Below, piece by piece: positions 24,393 through 32,975 of a stretch of 64,000 bases of DNA. This DNA comes from Thermogladius sp023256015 (GTDB lineage Archaea > Thermoproteota > Thermoprotei_A > Sulfolobales > Desulfurococcaceae): NCBI RefSeq assembly GCF_051131135.1, contig NZ_CP151274.1:310001-374000 (forward strand), written 5' to 3'. Each line of letters starts with the position of its first letter. Position 1 is the stretch's first letter. A program made the position numbers and the translations under genes. The notes beneath the pieces are model-generated. The model did not search any database, had not been told where the DNA came from, and worked only from the letters and a program-made list of their open reading frames with translations.

Positions 24393-25236
24393 CGCAGACC
24401 TTGTCGCAGATGTTCTTCATTATGATGGCGTCATGTTCAAGAACGGGGCTCTCGCTTATAAAAACACCCTCTACGCCGACCTCGGCTAGAGCGCTGCACA
24501 CCATCTCGAAGTCGGGGCCGTACTCTTTCTCGTTGAGCATGTGGTGTTCCCTCTCCCCGCCGCGCCCGTACTCGATCTTAGAGAAGTGCATGTGGAGGGG
24601 TTTGAGGGCCCAGCTCCCCAGGTTCCTCTCGATCTTGTCCACCACCCCGACGACGTCGTCTTTTGATACTATGAACTTCCCCTCGTACCTGGCGTAGAGG
24701 TGGGCCCAGTCCACCACAGGCCTCGTACCGGGAACCCTGCTGGATATCTCTATGGTCTCGTCCAAGTCGCCAACTTGCGACGTCTTGCCGGTGGTCTCGG
24801 GGCCCAGCCACACGTTCTTCGCCCCGATCGAGTCCCTGAACTCGGCGACGGCCTTCAAACTCTCTACGACGGCCCTCAGGGCCTCCTCGCGACTCGGCAT
24901 GTCCTTGTAGTAGCCGGGGTGGAATACCACAACGTACGCCCCCATCCAGTAAGACGCCAGAACGCTCTGCTTCAGCCGCTCGATACTCGCCTCTACGGTC
25001 TTGGTGTTCTTGCTCGACAGGTTTATGAAATAGGGGGCGTGAAGGCTCAGTAGAATGTTGTTTTTCGCCGCCTCCTCGCCGAACGCCCTTGCCTTCCCCT
25101 CCGTGATGTTCACTCCCCTGACAGCCTCGTACTCCATGGCGTTCAAGCCCAGGTCTCTAAGGAAAGCCGGGGCCTTTAGAATGTCGGTAGACTTCATCGA
25201 AAAGGGCTTGCCGGCAGGTCCGAACCTGAATCTCAA
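24307..25236 (-). CDS. nfo: Endonuclease IV (Nfo) family AP endonuclease
   Basis: 309 residues with the TIM-barrel metal ligands of endonuclease IV: LHAPYF, VVFHPGYY, LGPETTGK, VVDWAHLYA, LHMHFS and ISESP. These supply the His, Glu and Asp residues of the trinuclear zinc site. It cleaves DNA at abasic sites. The start is TTG at 25236 behind an AAATAAAAG promoter patch. The last 30 residues (Gly/Arg/Lys-rich) overlap the next gene's start by 86 bases and go beyond the usual domain end. Confidence 0.87.
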   Translation of the reverse strand: MRFRFGPAGKPFSMKSTDILKAPAFLRDLGLNAMEYEAVRGVNITEGKARAFGEEAAKNNILLSLHAPYFINLSSKNTKTVEASIERLKQSVLASYWMGAYVVVFHPGYYKDMPSREEALRAVVESLKAVAEFRDSIGAKNVWLGPETTGKTSQVGDLDETIEISSRVPGTRPVVDWAHLYARYEGKFIVSKDDVVGVVDKIERNLGSWALKPLHMHFSKIEYGRGGEREHHMLNEKEYGPDFEMVCSALAEVGVEGVFISESPVLEHDAIIMKNICDKVCGEACVGEAEKEVGGEGRGARRKTRKTGS

Positions 25237-25292
25237 AACTCGACCCCTGACTCTTTTATTTGCGTTAAAGATGGTTTAAATGGTGTCGAGGG

Positions 25293-25847
25293 GTGTGGTG
25301 TACGGGGGAGGTTCCCAAGGTTCTAGAGGAGCAGGTGTTGTTCAGGGGCTTGAGGTTTGACGTGGTTCGTAGGCACTACGCGTACGGGTCGCGGAGGTTC
25401 GCCAGAGACGTGGTGGTCTTCCCCGAGAGCTCCGTAGTAGTCCCATTCGTCAACGACGAAGAGGTCATCGTTATAAGGCAGTTCCGCGCGCCCCTGGGCG
25501 AGTACATTGTCGAGGTTCCAGCAGGCGTCCTAGACAAGGGTGAAAGCCCCGAGGAGGCTGCTAGGAGGGAGCTGGTCGAGGAGACGGGGTTCTACCCGCG
25601 TAGGTTGACAAGGCTAGCGACGGTGTACCCTGTGCCCGGTTATAGCACTGAGGTAATGCACGTCTTCGAGGCGGAGGAATTGGAGTTCAAGGGGGCGAAG
25701 CCCGAGCCACACGAGCTGATCGAGGTGGTCAGAGTGCCCTTCAGGGAAGTGCTCGTGAGGGTCTTGAGAGGCGAGATAAGGGACGCTAAGACGGTGATAG
25801 GGGTCCTGCTGGCGGGCTACAGGCGCGGGCTGCTAGGGCTTAGGTAG
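25293..25847 (+). CDS. Nudix hydrolase, ADP-ribose pyrophosphatase-like
   Basis: 184 residues with a complete Nudix box: GVLDKGESPEEAARREL followed by VEETGF. The upstream IRQFRAPLGEYIVEVPAG is typical of ADP-ribose pyrophosphatases. The family hydrolyses ADP-ribose or related nucleoside diphosphates to limit their toxicity. GTG at 25293 opens the frame; a TATA box (TTTAAA, 25275-25280) predicts a start site near 25302, so a downstream GTG at 25335 is also possible. Confidence 0.88.
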   Translation: MWCTGEVPKVLEEQVLFRGLRFDVVRRHYAYGSRRFARDVVVFPESSVVVPFVNDEEVIVIRQFRAPLGEYIVEVPAGVLDKGESPEEAARRELVEETGFYPRRLTRLATVYPVPGYSTEVMHVFEAEELEFKGAKPEPHELIEVVRVPFREVLVRVLRGEIRDAKTVIGVLLAGYRRGLLGLR

Positions 25848-26450
25848 CTACTTTACTGAGACGAGCCGCGCAAGAACATACTTGGCTACGAGCTCCAAGG
25901 CCACTACGGCGTCCATTGCCTCCTCGACCGTCCGCCCCAACGCAAAGACACCGTGCTTAGGGACGATGACGATCCGCGCCCCGGAGGCAAGCTTGCTCGA
26001 GACTTCCTCTGCCAACTCCACGCTCCCGGGCTGGAACGGCTCAGCGATCTCCGCCCTACCAACGCTATACTCCACTTCAACTAGACCCGTCTCCCACCAC
26101 CGCCTCCGCGACTTGGACTTCGTGAAGCGGTCTGTTAGAGCAAGAACTAATGGGGGGTGGGCGTGGAGCACTGCCCTCGCCTCCTTGACCTTCTTGTACG
26201 TCAAAACGTGAGCGTTGACCTCGATCGAGGGCTTGAACCTCCCTCGAAACTCGCCTGTTTCCATGTCGTAGATAACGAGGTCTTCAACCTTGAGCCACTG
26301 CTTCGCCACTCCCGACGGTGTGATGGCTATGTGTCTCTCGTCTAGGAGAACGCTACCGTTCCCTCCTCTAGGGTTTATGAGCCCTAACTGGAAGAGCTCA
26401 CGCATAGCGAGCACTAGTTTCCCCAACTCGCCCTCTTCGCTAGAGGTCAA
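25848..26450 (-). CDS. Class II aldolase/adducin family protein
   Basis: 200 residues. NPRGGNGSV and TPSG (substrate loop), then VLHAHPP (two zinc His), and PKHGVFALG (third His) match fuculose/rhamnulose phosphate aldolases and ribulose-phosphate 4-epimerases. The exact substrate is unknown; archaeal members often act in sugar or fuculose-phosphate-type aldol cleavage. It abuts the Nudix gene tail to tail and its start overlaps the 3' end of the MBL gene by 11 bases. Confidence 0.85.
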   Translation of the reverse strand: MTSSEEGELGKLVLAMRELFQLGLINPRGGNGSVLLDERHIAITPSGVAKQWLKVEDLVIYDMETGEFRGRFKPSIEVNAHVLTYKKVKEARAVLHAHPPLVLALTDRFTKSKSRRRWWETGLVEVEYSVGRAEIAEPFQPGSVELAEEVSSKLASGARIVIVPKHGVFALGRTVEEAMDAVVALELVAKYVLARLVSVK

Positions 26451-27147
26451 CTACGTCACCTGTCCTCAGATACCTCACGTCCAGCTTAAATCTCTCCGAC
26501 AGTAACTCCCCGACCAAGCCTCCGCTACAGTGGAGGGGGTACACTCTTTCGGCACGGAGCCTCAAGGCTATGTCCTCGGCAAACCTCCTCACGGTCTCTG
26601 GCGGCGCCGTCTCCAGGTGAAAGCCTCCTATCACCGTTGTGACCCTGTACCTTGTCGAAATGTCCGCTAACACCTCCCTGACACCGGGGTGGAGGCATCC
26701 CGTGAACAGAGCGTACTCCCCTCTACCACCCTCGAGTTCGATCAGCATGAAGTGCTCCCATGGAGGGCCGTGGAAAGGCCTCGAGACCACAACGCCGTCG
26801 ACAACCCTCGTCTCCTTCACGACCTCTACCGGGCTCAGTTGCCATCTCTGGGCTTGCCTACCGAGCGCCTCCATAGAGGCGTAGGGCAGGTACACTTTGG
26901 CGAAGGGGGCCTCCCACCCTATGGCTTCCAAGCCGCCTACGTGTGGCGAGTGGGCGTGGGATACCACCACGTGGTCTACCAAGTCCAGCGGGAAGCCCGA
27001 CATGCCCGCGTTGTTGGCTATCACGTAAGCGTCGGGGCCTGCGTCGAAGACTATGTACAGCCCCTTGTACTCCACACCGATTGAGAGTCCCCTCTTCTGT
27101 TCAAAGCCCTTCCTGGGAGCACCACCCACTAGAACGTAAACGCGCAT
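26440..27147 (-). CDS. Variant MBL-fold protein with HxHxPH instead of HxHxDH
   Basis: 235 residues, clearly metallo-beta-lactamase fold: FDAGPDA, VVSHAHSPHVGG (His64, His66, Pro68, His69), TGCLHPG, GGFHLE and PLHCSGG. All His ligands are kept, but the catalytic/zinc Asp of the signature is Pro. The intact paralogue at 8145-9008 keeps the Asp. Possible outcomes are a one-metal enzyme or a binding protein. ATG start with AGGAG upstream, co-transcribed with the class II aldolase. Confidence 0.8.
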   Translation of the reverse strand: MRVYVLVGGAPRKGFEQKRGLSIGVEYKGLYIVFDAGPDAYVIANNAGMSGFPLDLVDHVVVSHAHSPHVGGLEAIGWEAPFAKVYLPYASMEALGRQAQRWQLSPVEVVKETRVVDGVVVSRPFHGPPWEHFMLIELEGGRGEYALFTGCLHPGVREVLADISTRYRVTTVIGGFHLETAPPETVRRFAEDIALRLRAERVYPLHCSGGLVGELLSERFKLDVRYLRTGDVVDL

Positions 27148-27176
27148 GATTAAACTCCTGTCTAGTAGACATACAC

Positions 27177-27183
27177 ATATAAA
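27177..27183 (+). promoter_or_regulatory. TATA box of dph6
   Basis: CACATATAAAGCG in the 68-base gap between the MBL gene and dph6. It predicts a transcription start near 27205, eleven bases before the ATG at 27216. Confidence 0.5.
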
Positions 27184-27215
27184 GCGGGTGAAGAGATATA
27201 ACCAGTGCGGCTGTC

Positions 27216-27914
27216 ATGTTTACCGGCGGCAAGGACTCATCCTCGGCCTTGCTAAGGGCTTCGATGAATGGGTACAGAATAGCCGTGCTCGTCTCGGTGG
27301 TCCCCCAGTACGACTACTCCTACTTGTACCACAGGCCGCACTTCCAAGCACTGAGCCTCCAGAGCTACTCTCTTGGCGTACCTCTCGAGACCGTGGGCGT
27401 TTCTAACGAGAGCAAGGAGAGAGAAGTGCTGGAGAAGGCGCTGGACCGCGTGAAGATGAGGTACGGTGTCGAAACACTCGTTACGGGAGGGCTGTTTAGC
27501 AGGTTCCAGAAGAGGGTATTCGAGGAGGTAGCCGGTAGAGTGGGGCTCGAGGTCTACGCCCCTTGGTGGGGGGTAGACGAGGAGGAGTACTTGAACAGGG
27601 TTCTGGACATGGGGGTTAAGTTCATAATAGTCCGGGTCTCGACAATGGGGCTGCCACACAGCTTAATAGGAAAGGAGATCACCAGGGAAGACGTGGACTC
27701 GATAATCAGGCTCTCGAAGAAGTACGGCTTTAACCCGTCGTTCGAGGGTGGTGAGGCGGAGACCCTCGTCGTCGACATGCCGCTCTTCAGGTACAGGCTG
27801 AACGTGGACGGCGTGGTGAGGTCTGTGAGCGAGTACGAGGGGTACCTCGAAATAAAGAGAGTCGCTCTTGCCGCTAAAAACACTTGGACGCCGCGTGTCA
27901 CTTCTTGGAGCTGA
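27216..27914 (+). CDS. dph6: Diphthine-ammonia ligase (Dph6-like ATP pyrophosphatase)
   Basis: 232 residues. The PP-loop FTGGKDSSSAL and the family-specific NPSFEGGEAETLVVDMP are present. Dph6 catalyses the last step of diphthamide synthesis on elongation factor 2. The N-terminus is a few residues shorter than homologues, which usually have a strand ahead of the PP-loop; codons for SAAV lie upstream in frame without an ATG, GTG or TTG. Its 3' end overlaps the convergent gene by 17 bases. Confidence 0.86.
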   Translation: MFTGGKDSSSALLRASMNGYRIAVLVSVVPQYDYSYLYHRPHFQALSLQSYSLGVPLETVGVSNESKEREVLEKALDRVKMRYGVETLVTGGLFSRFQKRVFEEVAGRVGLEVYAPWWGVDEEEYLNRVLDMGVKFIIVRVSTMGLPHSLIGKEITREDVDSIIRLSKKYGFNPSFEGGEAETLVVDMPLFRYRLNVDGVVRSVSEYEGYLEIKRVALAAKNTWTPRVTSWS

Positions 27915-28143
27915 GGTAAACCGCTATTGTATCGGCTAAGTGCTGGGGCTTAGTGTACCACTTGTCGTACTTAAAGTCCTTGTTGTCTATGGTAACTACG
28001 ACGTAGTCGCCCTCGTCTTTCACGACCACCCTAACGCTCCCTCCCATGAGGACAGACGTGACGTTGGCACCCCTGTCCTGGAATGTCACGCCGCGAACTT
28101 TACTAGCTAGCTGTATCTTGAACTGTTTTATGTACTCACTCAT
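27898..28143 (-). CDS. Small conserved-looking protein of unknown function
   Basis: 81 residues, mixed alpha/beta composition, no Cys and no membrane segment. Features: basic N-terminal helix (YIKQFKIQLASKVRG), a central beta-rich part (SVRVVVKDEGDYVVVTIDN) and a C-terminal helix. An ATG with a ribosome site-like GGTGG upstream (CAGGGTGGTTAG) supports translation. Not recognised. Overlaps the dph6 end by 17 bases on the opposite strand. Confidence 0.6.
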   Translation of the reverse strand: MSEYIKQFKIQLASKVRGVTFQDRGANVTSVLMGGSVRVVVKDEGDYVVVTIDNKDFKYDKWYTKPQHLADTIAVYLSSKK

Positions 28144-28199
28144 CTAACCACCCTGTCGTAGGATATTGAAAATTTTAGAGTCCTTATAAATGTCTCGAT

Positions 28200-29660
28200 C
28201 TAGTACGTCACACCCAGGAGAGCGTACCTGTCCGGCTGCTTCTCGCACAAGCTCTCAAACTCGCTCAAGGGCGGCAGCTCTATGGGCGACTCGACGATCT
28301 CCCCCAGTACAGTCCTACCGTACTCCTGCTCGAGTCTCTCGGCACACTCCTTAGTACCGTCCCAGGCCGCCACTATGAGGCCCTTCTCCGTTCGGGGTTG
28401 CCTGTGAGGGATAATAGTCAGCCTCTTGAGGTAGTCGAGTGCCCTGCTCTTCATATGGGCCTCGATCTGTAGCCACGTCTCTTTGAGGGTGTCGACGAGC
28501 TTCTCGAGAGGTACCGTCTTCTTCTCTAGTGTGTCGCGCCTGACTATCGTGACAGTGTTAGATGACGTCTCTCTTCTCCCGACCTCTACTCTTGTGGGGA
28601 CCCCCTTCAGCTCCCAGTAGTAGTACTTCCAGCCTGGCGAGTGCTCTGTATCCTGGTCTAGATGGGCCCTCACGCCGCTCTCCTTCAGTATCTTGAGCAC
28701 TTTCCTTGCGTAGTCGACAACGTCCTCCTCGCCCTCCCTGAAAATAGGTACTATGACCACCTGGATGGGCGCTATTGCAGGGGGGAAGAAGAGGCCCCTC
28801 TCGTCGCCGTGGACCGCTATAACGGCGCCTAGGACTCTCTCGCTGACCCCGTAGCACGTCTGGTACACGAACTTGTACTGCCCATCGCTGTCGAGGAACT
28901 TCAAGTCGAAAGCCTTGGCAAACCTCTGACCCAGGTTTATGACACTCCCCAGTTCAAGCCCCTTCCCGTCGGGGGCTACAGTTACAAAGTCGTAGTTGTA
29001 CTCAGCGCCAGCGAAGGTGTCCCAGGGCGGTGTCTTGACTATGAAGTAGGGGAGGAGGAGCGAGTCGAAGAACTGCTTGTAAATTGATATCGCCTCCTTG
29101 ATCTGCTCCTCGGCCTCTCGCATCGTGGCGTGCGCCGTGTGGGCCTCTATGAAGCCCATTATCTCTCGTACTCTCAGGATAGGGTGGGTCATCTTAGTCT
29201 CGTACCTGAAAACGTTGACCACCTGGTACATTTTGAGGGGCAGGTCTTTTCTGCCCTTGATCCAAAGGTTCCACATGTAGTACATTACCGTCTCGCTGGT
29301 GGGCCTGACGAGCAACCTCTCGTTGAACTTCTTGCTCATAGTGCCCTCTACTACAAAGGTCTCCCCACCGAAGCCTTCGAGAAAGTCCTTCTCCTTCGAG
29401 AACACGGACTCGGGGATAAAGGTTGGGAAATACGCCTCCTGGTGGCCTGTCTCCTCGAGGAGCCTTATCAGGATGCCTTGGGCGAGCCTAAGCGCCTTAA
29501 GGCCGTATGGTCTCCAAACTATCATGCCCTTGACGGGGTACCTTATGTCTACTATGTCTGCGTCGCGTAATATGTTGTGGTACCACTCTGGGAAGTTGCT
29601 GAATTTATCGATCTTCGACAATGTAGGCACCTTGATTCTATCCTTATTGAGTTGAGACAC
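28200..29660 (-). CDS. proS: Prolyl-tRNA synthetase
   Basis: 486 residues, the archaeal/eukaryote-type ProRS length without the bacterial editing insert. Class II motifs: GMIVWRPYG, the motif 2 region NVFRYETK with R-E-I-M-GFIEAHTAH, and motif 3 HGDERGLFFPP; a C-terminal anticodon-binding domain and an extension ending ALLGVTY (a Tyr-terminated C-terminus typical of the type). It charges tRNA-Pro. GTG start at 29660; an AATTTAAAAG promoter patch is about 15 bases upstream, so the true start could be the downstream GTG at 29630. Confidence 0.95.
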   Translation of the reverse strand: MSQLNKDRIKVPTLSKIDKFSNFPEWYHNILRDADIVDIRYPVKGMIVWRPYGLKALRLAQGILIRLLEETGHQEAYFPTFIPESVFSKEKDFLEGFGGETFVVEGTMSKKFNERLLVRPTSETVMYYMWNLWIKGRKDLPLKMYQVVNVFRYETKMTHPILRVREIMGFIEAHTAHATMREAEEQIKEAISIYKQFFDSLLLPYFIVKTPPWDTFAGAEYNYDFVTVAPDGKGLELGSVINLGQRFAKAFDLKFLDSDGQYKFVYQTCYGVSERVLGAVIAVHGDERGLFFPPAIAPIQVVIVPIFREGEEDVVDYARKVLKILKESGVRAHLDQDTEHSPGWKYYYWELKGVPTRVEVGRRETSSNTVTIVRRDTLEKKTVPLEKLVDTLKETWLQIEAHMKSRALDYLKRLTIIPHRQPRTEKGLIVAAWDGTKECAERLEQEYGRTVLGEIVESPIELPPLSEFESLCEKQPDRYALLGVTY

Positions 29661-29687
29661 CTAAAATAACTTTTAAATTGGGCGCGA

Positions 29688-31271
29688 TCAGACCACCTTT
29701 TTCATCCTCGCAACGATGTTGTTCGACTTCTCCAGGTACCGTCTCACCCTCCTCCTGTAGACCTCGGCTAATGCCAAAGTCGCGACACCCCTGTTGAAGT
29801 CGTTCACGAGGAGCTCTATTAACAGCCCGTTGTCGAGGGCCTCGACAGCAAACCTGCCGCCCACGCCCTTCTCGACCTCCTCCATGACCTTTTTAACGGC
29901 GACGACGTCCTCGAGAAGCCCGTAGCTCACCTCGAGCCACGGTTCGTAGTAGGCTACGGTTGCGTGGAACTCCCCCAGAATCTTGGCCTTCTCCTTGAGG
30001 CTGCCAGCGCTATCCAACATCATCGCGACCTTGCCGGCGAGGTACCTGAGCTCCGAGTCCCCGTGGGGGAAGAGGTCTTCTGGACGGCGTTGTCCGAGGT
30101 TGGCCTCCTGAGTCGACAGGCACACAGCGATGTTGGTTGTCAGCCCAGCAAGCTTCTCGATAAGGTGTCTCAACCGCTGCTCTTCTACAGCCTCCTCGAC
30201 GTGCCCCTTTGACAAGTGGCGTGGCTGGTCGTGTACTGCCACGGAGGGTATTGAGTGTAGTAGGTAGCTGTAGGAGTCGAGGTACGGGAGGTATCGCGAA
30301 CCGTCGAAGTAAGCCTGTACTCCAAGTGCCGCTTTTTCGGCACAGCCGTCGAGTAAGGGGTGGGAGGAGACCCTCACGCTCTCTCCGCTTAGGTTGTCCA
30401 CCGTTATACTGGCTATGATTTCCTCGTCACTCCCCCTAGAGGCCAGCGCCTCGAGGAAGTACCTACTTCCCCACGACCAGTACCACGTCGTTAGCCCCGG
30501 CGAGCCGAACTCCTTCGCCGTAAAGCTGACGAGGACCACGTTGACTGCGCGGCTCGTTTGTCTCAGGAGGCGAGCAGCCTGTAGGAGGGTCTCCAGCCCG
30601 GCGAGGTCGTCGTAGTACCCGCTCAGCCAGTGATCGTGGTGCGCGTTGACGTGGACCTCCAGCTCCCCTCTACCGTTCAGGCCTGCCACAACTGTTTTCC
30701 CTACAGCGCCTCTCACGAGTCTAGCCCTACCCGACAGCCCTATCCTCGCACCAGAGAGCTTGGCCAGCTCCCACGCGTCACTTGCCTTAATTGAGACGAC
30801 TGGAACCGCGGGCGGCGAGCCTGCCTCCAGCGATATCCTAGCCGAGCCCGACACTACTTCCCTCTTGAAAGAGTCCCTGGTCGGGTCGTAAATTATCACG
30901 CCGCTAAACCCCTTCGAGACCGCCTCCTGTACCACGCGGTTCAGACCCAGGGCGCTACCCGTGTAGCCGGCGAGCAGTACTGACCCCTCGGGCACCGGCC
31001 CAGGAATATCCGTGGGAGTTTGAGCAACTACCAGTCTGCCTTCTACCTCGAAATCAGTTGTAGGCGGCATGACACGGCATTCCACGACGGTCTCCCCGGC
31101 TTCAACTCGGCAGCCCTCCTCTACCCACGAGACGACGGGCGTATCGAAGACCTTGACCCATTCTGCCACCTCGACAAACAACTCCTTAAGACCGCGCACA
31201 ACTACCTGCTCAGCGTTAGAGCCTGTTACAACCTCCTCTGTAAAAGGTCGTCTAAGGACGCGAAGCCCCAT
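29688..31271 (-). CDS. M28-family metallopeptidase with PA domain
   Basis: 527 residues. An inserted PA-like domain (about 75-190, GSVLLAGYTG, GVIIYDP) precedes the M28 catalytic part: VNAHHDHWLSGYYDDLAG gives His and Asp zinc ligands, FTAKEFGSPG the catalytic Glu, and VDNLSG, SVAVHD further ligands. No signal peptide, so it is probably cytoplasmic and acts on peptides as an aminopeptidase. It fits peptide fermentation with the aldehyde oxidoreductase. Divergent from the gene at 31338. Confidence 0.82.
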   Translation of the reverse strand: MGLRVLRRPFTEEVVTGSNAEQVVVRGLKELFVEVAEWVKVFDTPVVSWVEEGCRVEAGETVVECRVMPPTTDFEVEGRLVVAQTPTDIPGPVPEGSVLLAGYTGSALGLNRVVQEAVSKGFSGVIIYDPTRDSFKREVVSGSARISLEAGSPPAVPVVSIKASDAWELAKLSGARIGLSGRARLVRGAVGKTVVAGLNGRGELEVHVNAHHDHWLSGYYDDLAGLETLLQAARLLRQTSRAVNVVLVSFTAKEFGSPGLTTWYWSWGSRYFLEALASRGSDEEIIASITVDNLSGESVRVSSHPLLDGCAEKAALGVQAYFDGSRYLPYLDSYSYLLHSIPSVAVHDQPRHLSKGHVEEAVEEQRLRHLIEKLAGLTTNIAVCLSTQEANLGQRRPEDLFPHGDSELRYLAGKVAMMLDSAGSLKEKAKILGEFHATVAYYEPWLEVSYGLLEDVVAVKKVMEEVEKGVGGRFAVEALDNGLLIELLVNDFNRGVATLALAEVYRRRVRRYLEKSNNIVARMKKVV

Positions 31272-31337
31272 TCAGACACCGCAGCATTATAATGTTAAGA
31301 CGCCGTATACCGTAATTAAGTCCGTCGAGGTCGTAAG

Positions 31338-31799
31338 ATGCTCGGGGTAGTCAGGATCCCTGTCAAGGACGTAGACAAGTTTGTCGAGTACCTGAGAGCC
31401 AGGGGCTACGAGGTCGAAGAAGGCCCTCACACTGTTCTCGTAGACCAGAGCGAGGTCGTATCGGTCAAGATAGAGAGGGAGGGAGTTCTACAAGGCTACG
31501 CAGTTGTACACTTCATAACCCCGTACTATCGCGTCGAGCTACGAGGGCTGCAGGACGACAAGGAGTACTTGAGAGCCCTCCTAGAGGTCAAGTATAGCGA
31601 AGAGAAGTGGAGGATACCCGTCGACGACGTCGCCGTAGTCGCGCTAAGCGAAGAACTTGTAGAGATGCTAGGGGGGTACAGCGACGAGTACCCTGTAGCC
31701 GACGGCGAACTGCTAGTTAGCGAGTACCGCCGTAGAAATCCCCAGTACCAGAGCACCGTCAAGTTGCTTGTCGCGAGACTGCTGGACGAGCTAGCCTAG
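31338..31799 (+). CDS. Hypothetical protein, beta-rich N-terminus
   Basis: 153 residues, no recognised motif. N-terminal part (VRIPVKDVDKFVEYLRARGYEVEEG) looks like a small alpha/beta domain; the middle has an acidic stretch and the C-terminus a helix rich in Tyr/Arg (SEYRRRNPQYQ). Its 3' end overlaps the xerA 3' end by 4 bases (convergent). Promoter-like GTAATTAAG lies about 25 bases before the ATG. Function unknown. Confidence 0.6.
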   Translation: MLGVVRIPVKDVDKFVEYLRARGYEVEEGPHTVLVDQSEVVSVKIEREGVLQGYAVVHFITPYYRVELRGLQDDKEYLRALLEVKYSEEKWRIPVDDVAVVALSEELVEMLGGYSDEYPVADGELLVSEYRRRNPQYQSTVKLLVARLLDELA

Positions 31800-32806
31800 A
31801 CCGCCGTGCTCGCTGGCTCGCCGGGCGCGCTCTGCCTAGCCCCGCAGTACGGGCAAAACAGGGCGTCGAGGGGTATGGGCCTCCCGCAATTCGCACACCT
31901 CTTCACCCCTCTGCTGGTGGAGTCCATCTTCATAGCATACTCGTTTTTCAAGTCTTCTATCGTCAGGTGCAGGTAGACCTGCGTTGTCTTGATGTCGCTG
32001 TGGCCCAGTATTCTCTGGAGAGCGTTGAGGCTTAGCCCCATCCTGAGAGCTCTCGTCGCGAAGGTGTGCCTGAGAACGTGCGGCCTGACCTTGGACTCGT
32101 CGAGCCCCGCTCTCCTCGCCAGCCTCTTGAGCATCTTGTAAAGCCCCGAATACGTGTAGTCGAATAACCTGTCGCCTGGGCCTAGATTCTTCAACTTGAC
32201 GTACGCCCTGATCGCCTCGAATGTATCCTGAGTGGCCGTGACGTACCTCTCCCTGCCGTACTTCGCCTCTCTGACCCTGATCACCCTCTCGTCGAAGTTG
32301 ATGTCCGAGACCCTGAGCGACAACAGCTCTCTGCTTCTCAAACCCGTGTCCAGCAGGGTCTTCAGGACGACCTTCTCCTCCACCTTGCTAGCCGCTGACA
32401 GGAGCCTGTTAACCTCCTCGTCGCTCAAGGCCTCCACTCTCCTGGGAGGCTTCTTCACCGAGGGGATCGTTACCTGGAGCCCCAGCCACTTGAAGAACTT
32501 CTTCAAGTAGATCGTGTAGTAGTGAAGCGTGGCCAACCAAGAGTCCTTCTCCTCCGTCTTCCTCCCCTTGAACCCGTTCCTCAACCTGTCGTTCCTCCAG
32601 GACACGATATCCCTTAGAGTAACCTCTCTCAGGGGCTTGTTACCAATGAACGACAGGAAGTCTGCGAGGGCCGACCTGTAAGCCTTCACCGTCTCCTGGC
32701 TCGCGCCCGACGCCTCGAGTACTGCTAGGAACTCCTGAACGATGCCCTCGTTCGGGAGCCCCAGTATGTCGTCTGACGCCTTGCCTACGTCGATCCCGGC
32801 AGGCAT
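31796..32806 (-). CDS. xerA: XerA-type tyrosine recombinase with a C-terminal zinc ribbon
   Basis: 336 residues. N-terminal core-binding SAM-like domain (about 20-105) and catalytic domain with all active-site residues: TGLRSRELL (Arg), EAKYGRER (Lys), HVLRHTFAT (His-x2-Arg), LGHSDIKTTQVYLH (His and the nucleophile Tyr). The family resolves chromosome dimers at dif. After the catalytic domain comes CANCG...CPYCG (about residues 305-323), a zinc ribbon not found in bacterial XerC/D. No obvious dif-like site was identified. Start ATG at 32806. Confidence 0.85.
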   Translation of the reverse strand: MPAGIDVGKASDDILGLPNEGIVQEFLAVLEASGASQETVKAYRSALADFLSFIGNKPLREVTLRDIVSWRNDRLRNGFKGRKTEEKDSWLATLHYYTIYLKKFFKWLGLQVTIPSVKKPPRRVEALSDEEVNRLLSAASKVEEKVVLKTLLDTGLRSRELLSLRVSDINFDERVIRVREAKYGRERYVTATQDTFEAIRAYVKLKNLGPGDRLFDYTYSGLYKMLKRLARRAGLDESKVRPHVLRHTFATRALRMGLSLNALQRILGHSDIKTTQVYLHLTIEDLKNEYAMKMDSTSRGVKRCANCGRPIPLDALFCPYCGARQSAPGEPASTAV

Positions 32807-32975
32807 TCTCCCCCTACTGAAATCGAAGGGGTCCGGTTTTAAGAAGCCGGGTTAGGTTAATAGGTACGCCTCCCCCTATAGTTCCCTACTTGGATGAAGA
32901 AACGTGGCAGGTCTGAGTAGTGAAGTATCCGCGCGGGGCTGACACCCTGTCTTGCTTTTCACGGGGTGAAGAAGG

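Noticed and set aside
27192..27218. ATA start codon at 27198 for dph6
   Set aside because: A GGTGA site has suitable spacing, but the TATA box at 27177-27183 predicts a transcript start near 27205, downstream of the ATA.
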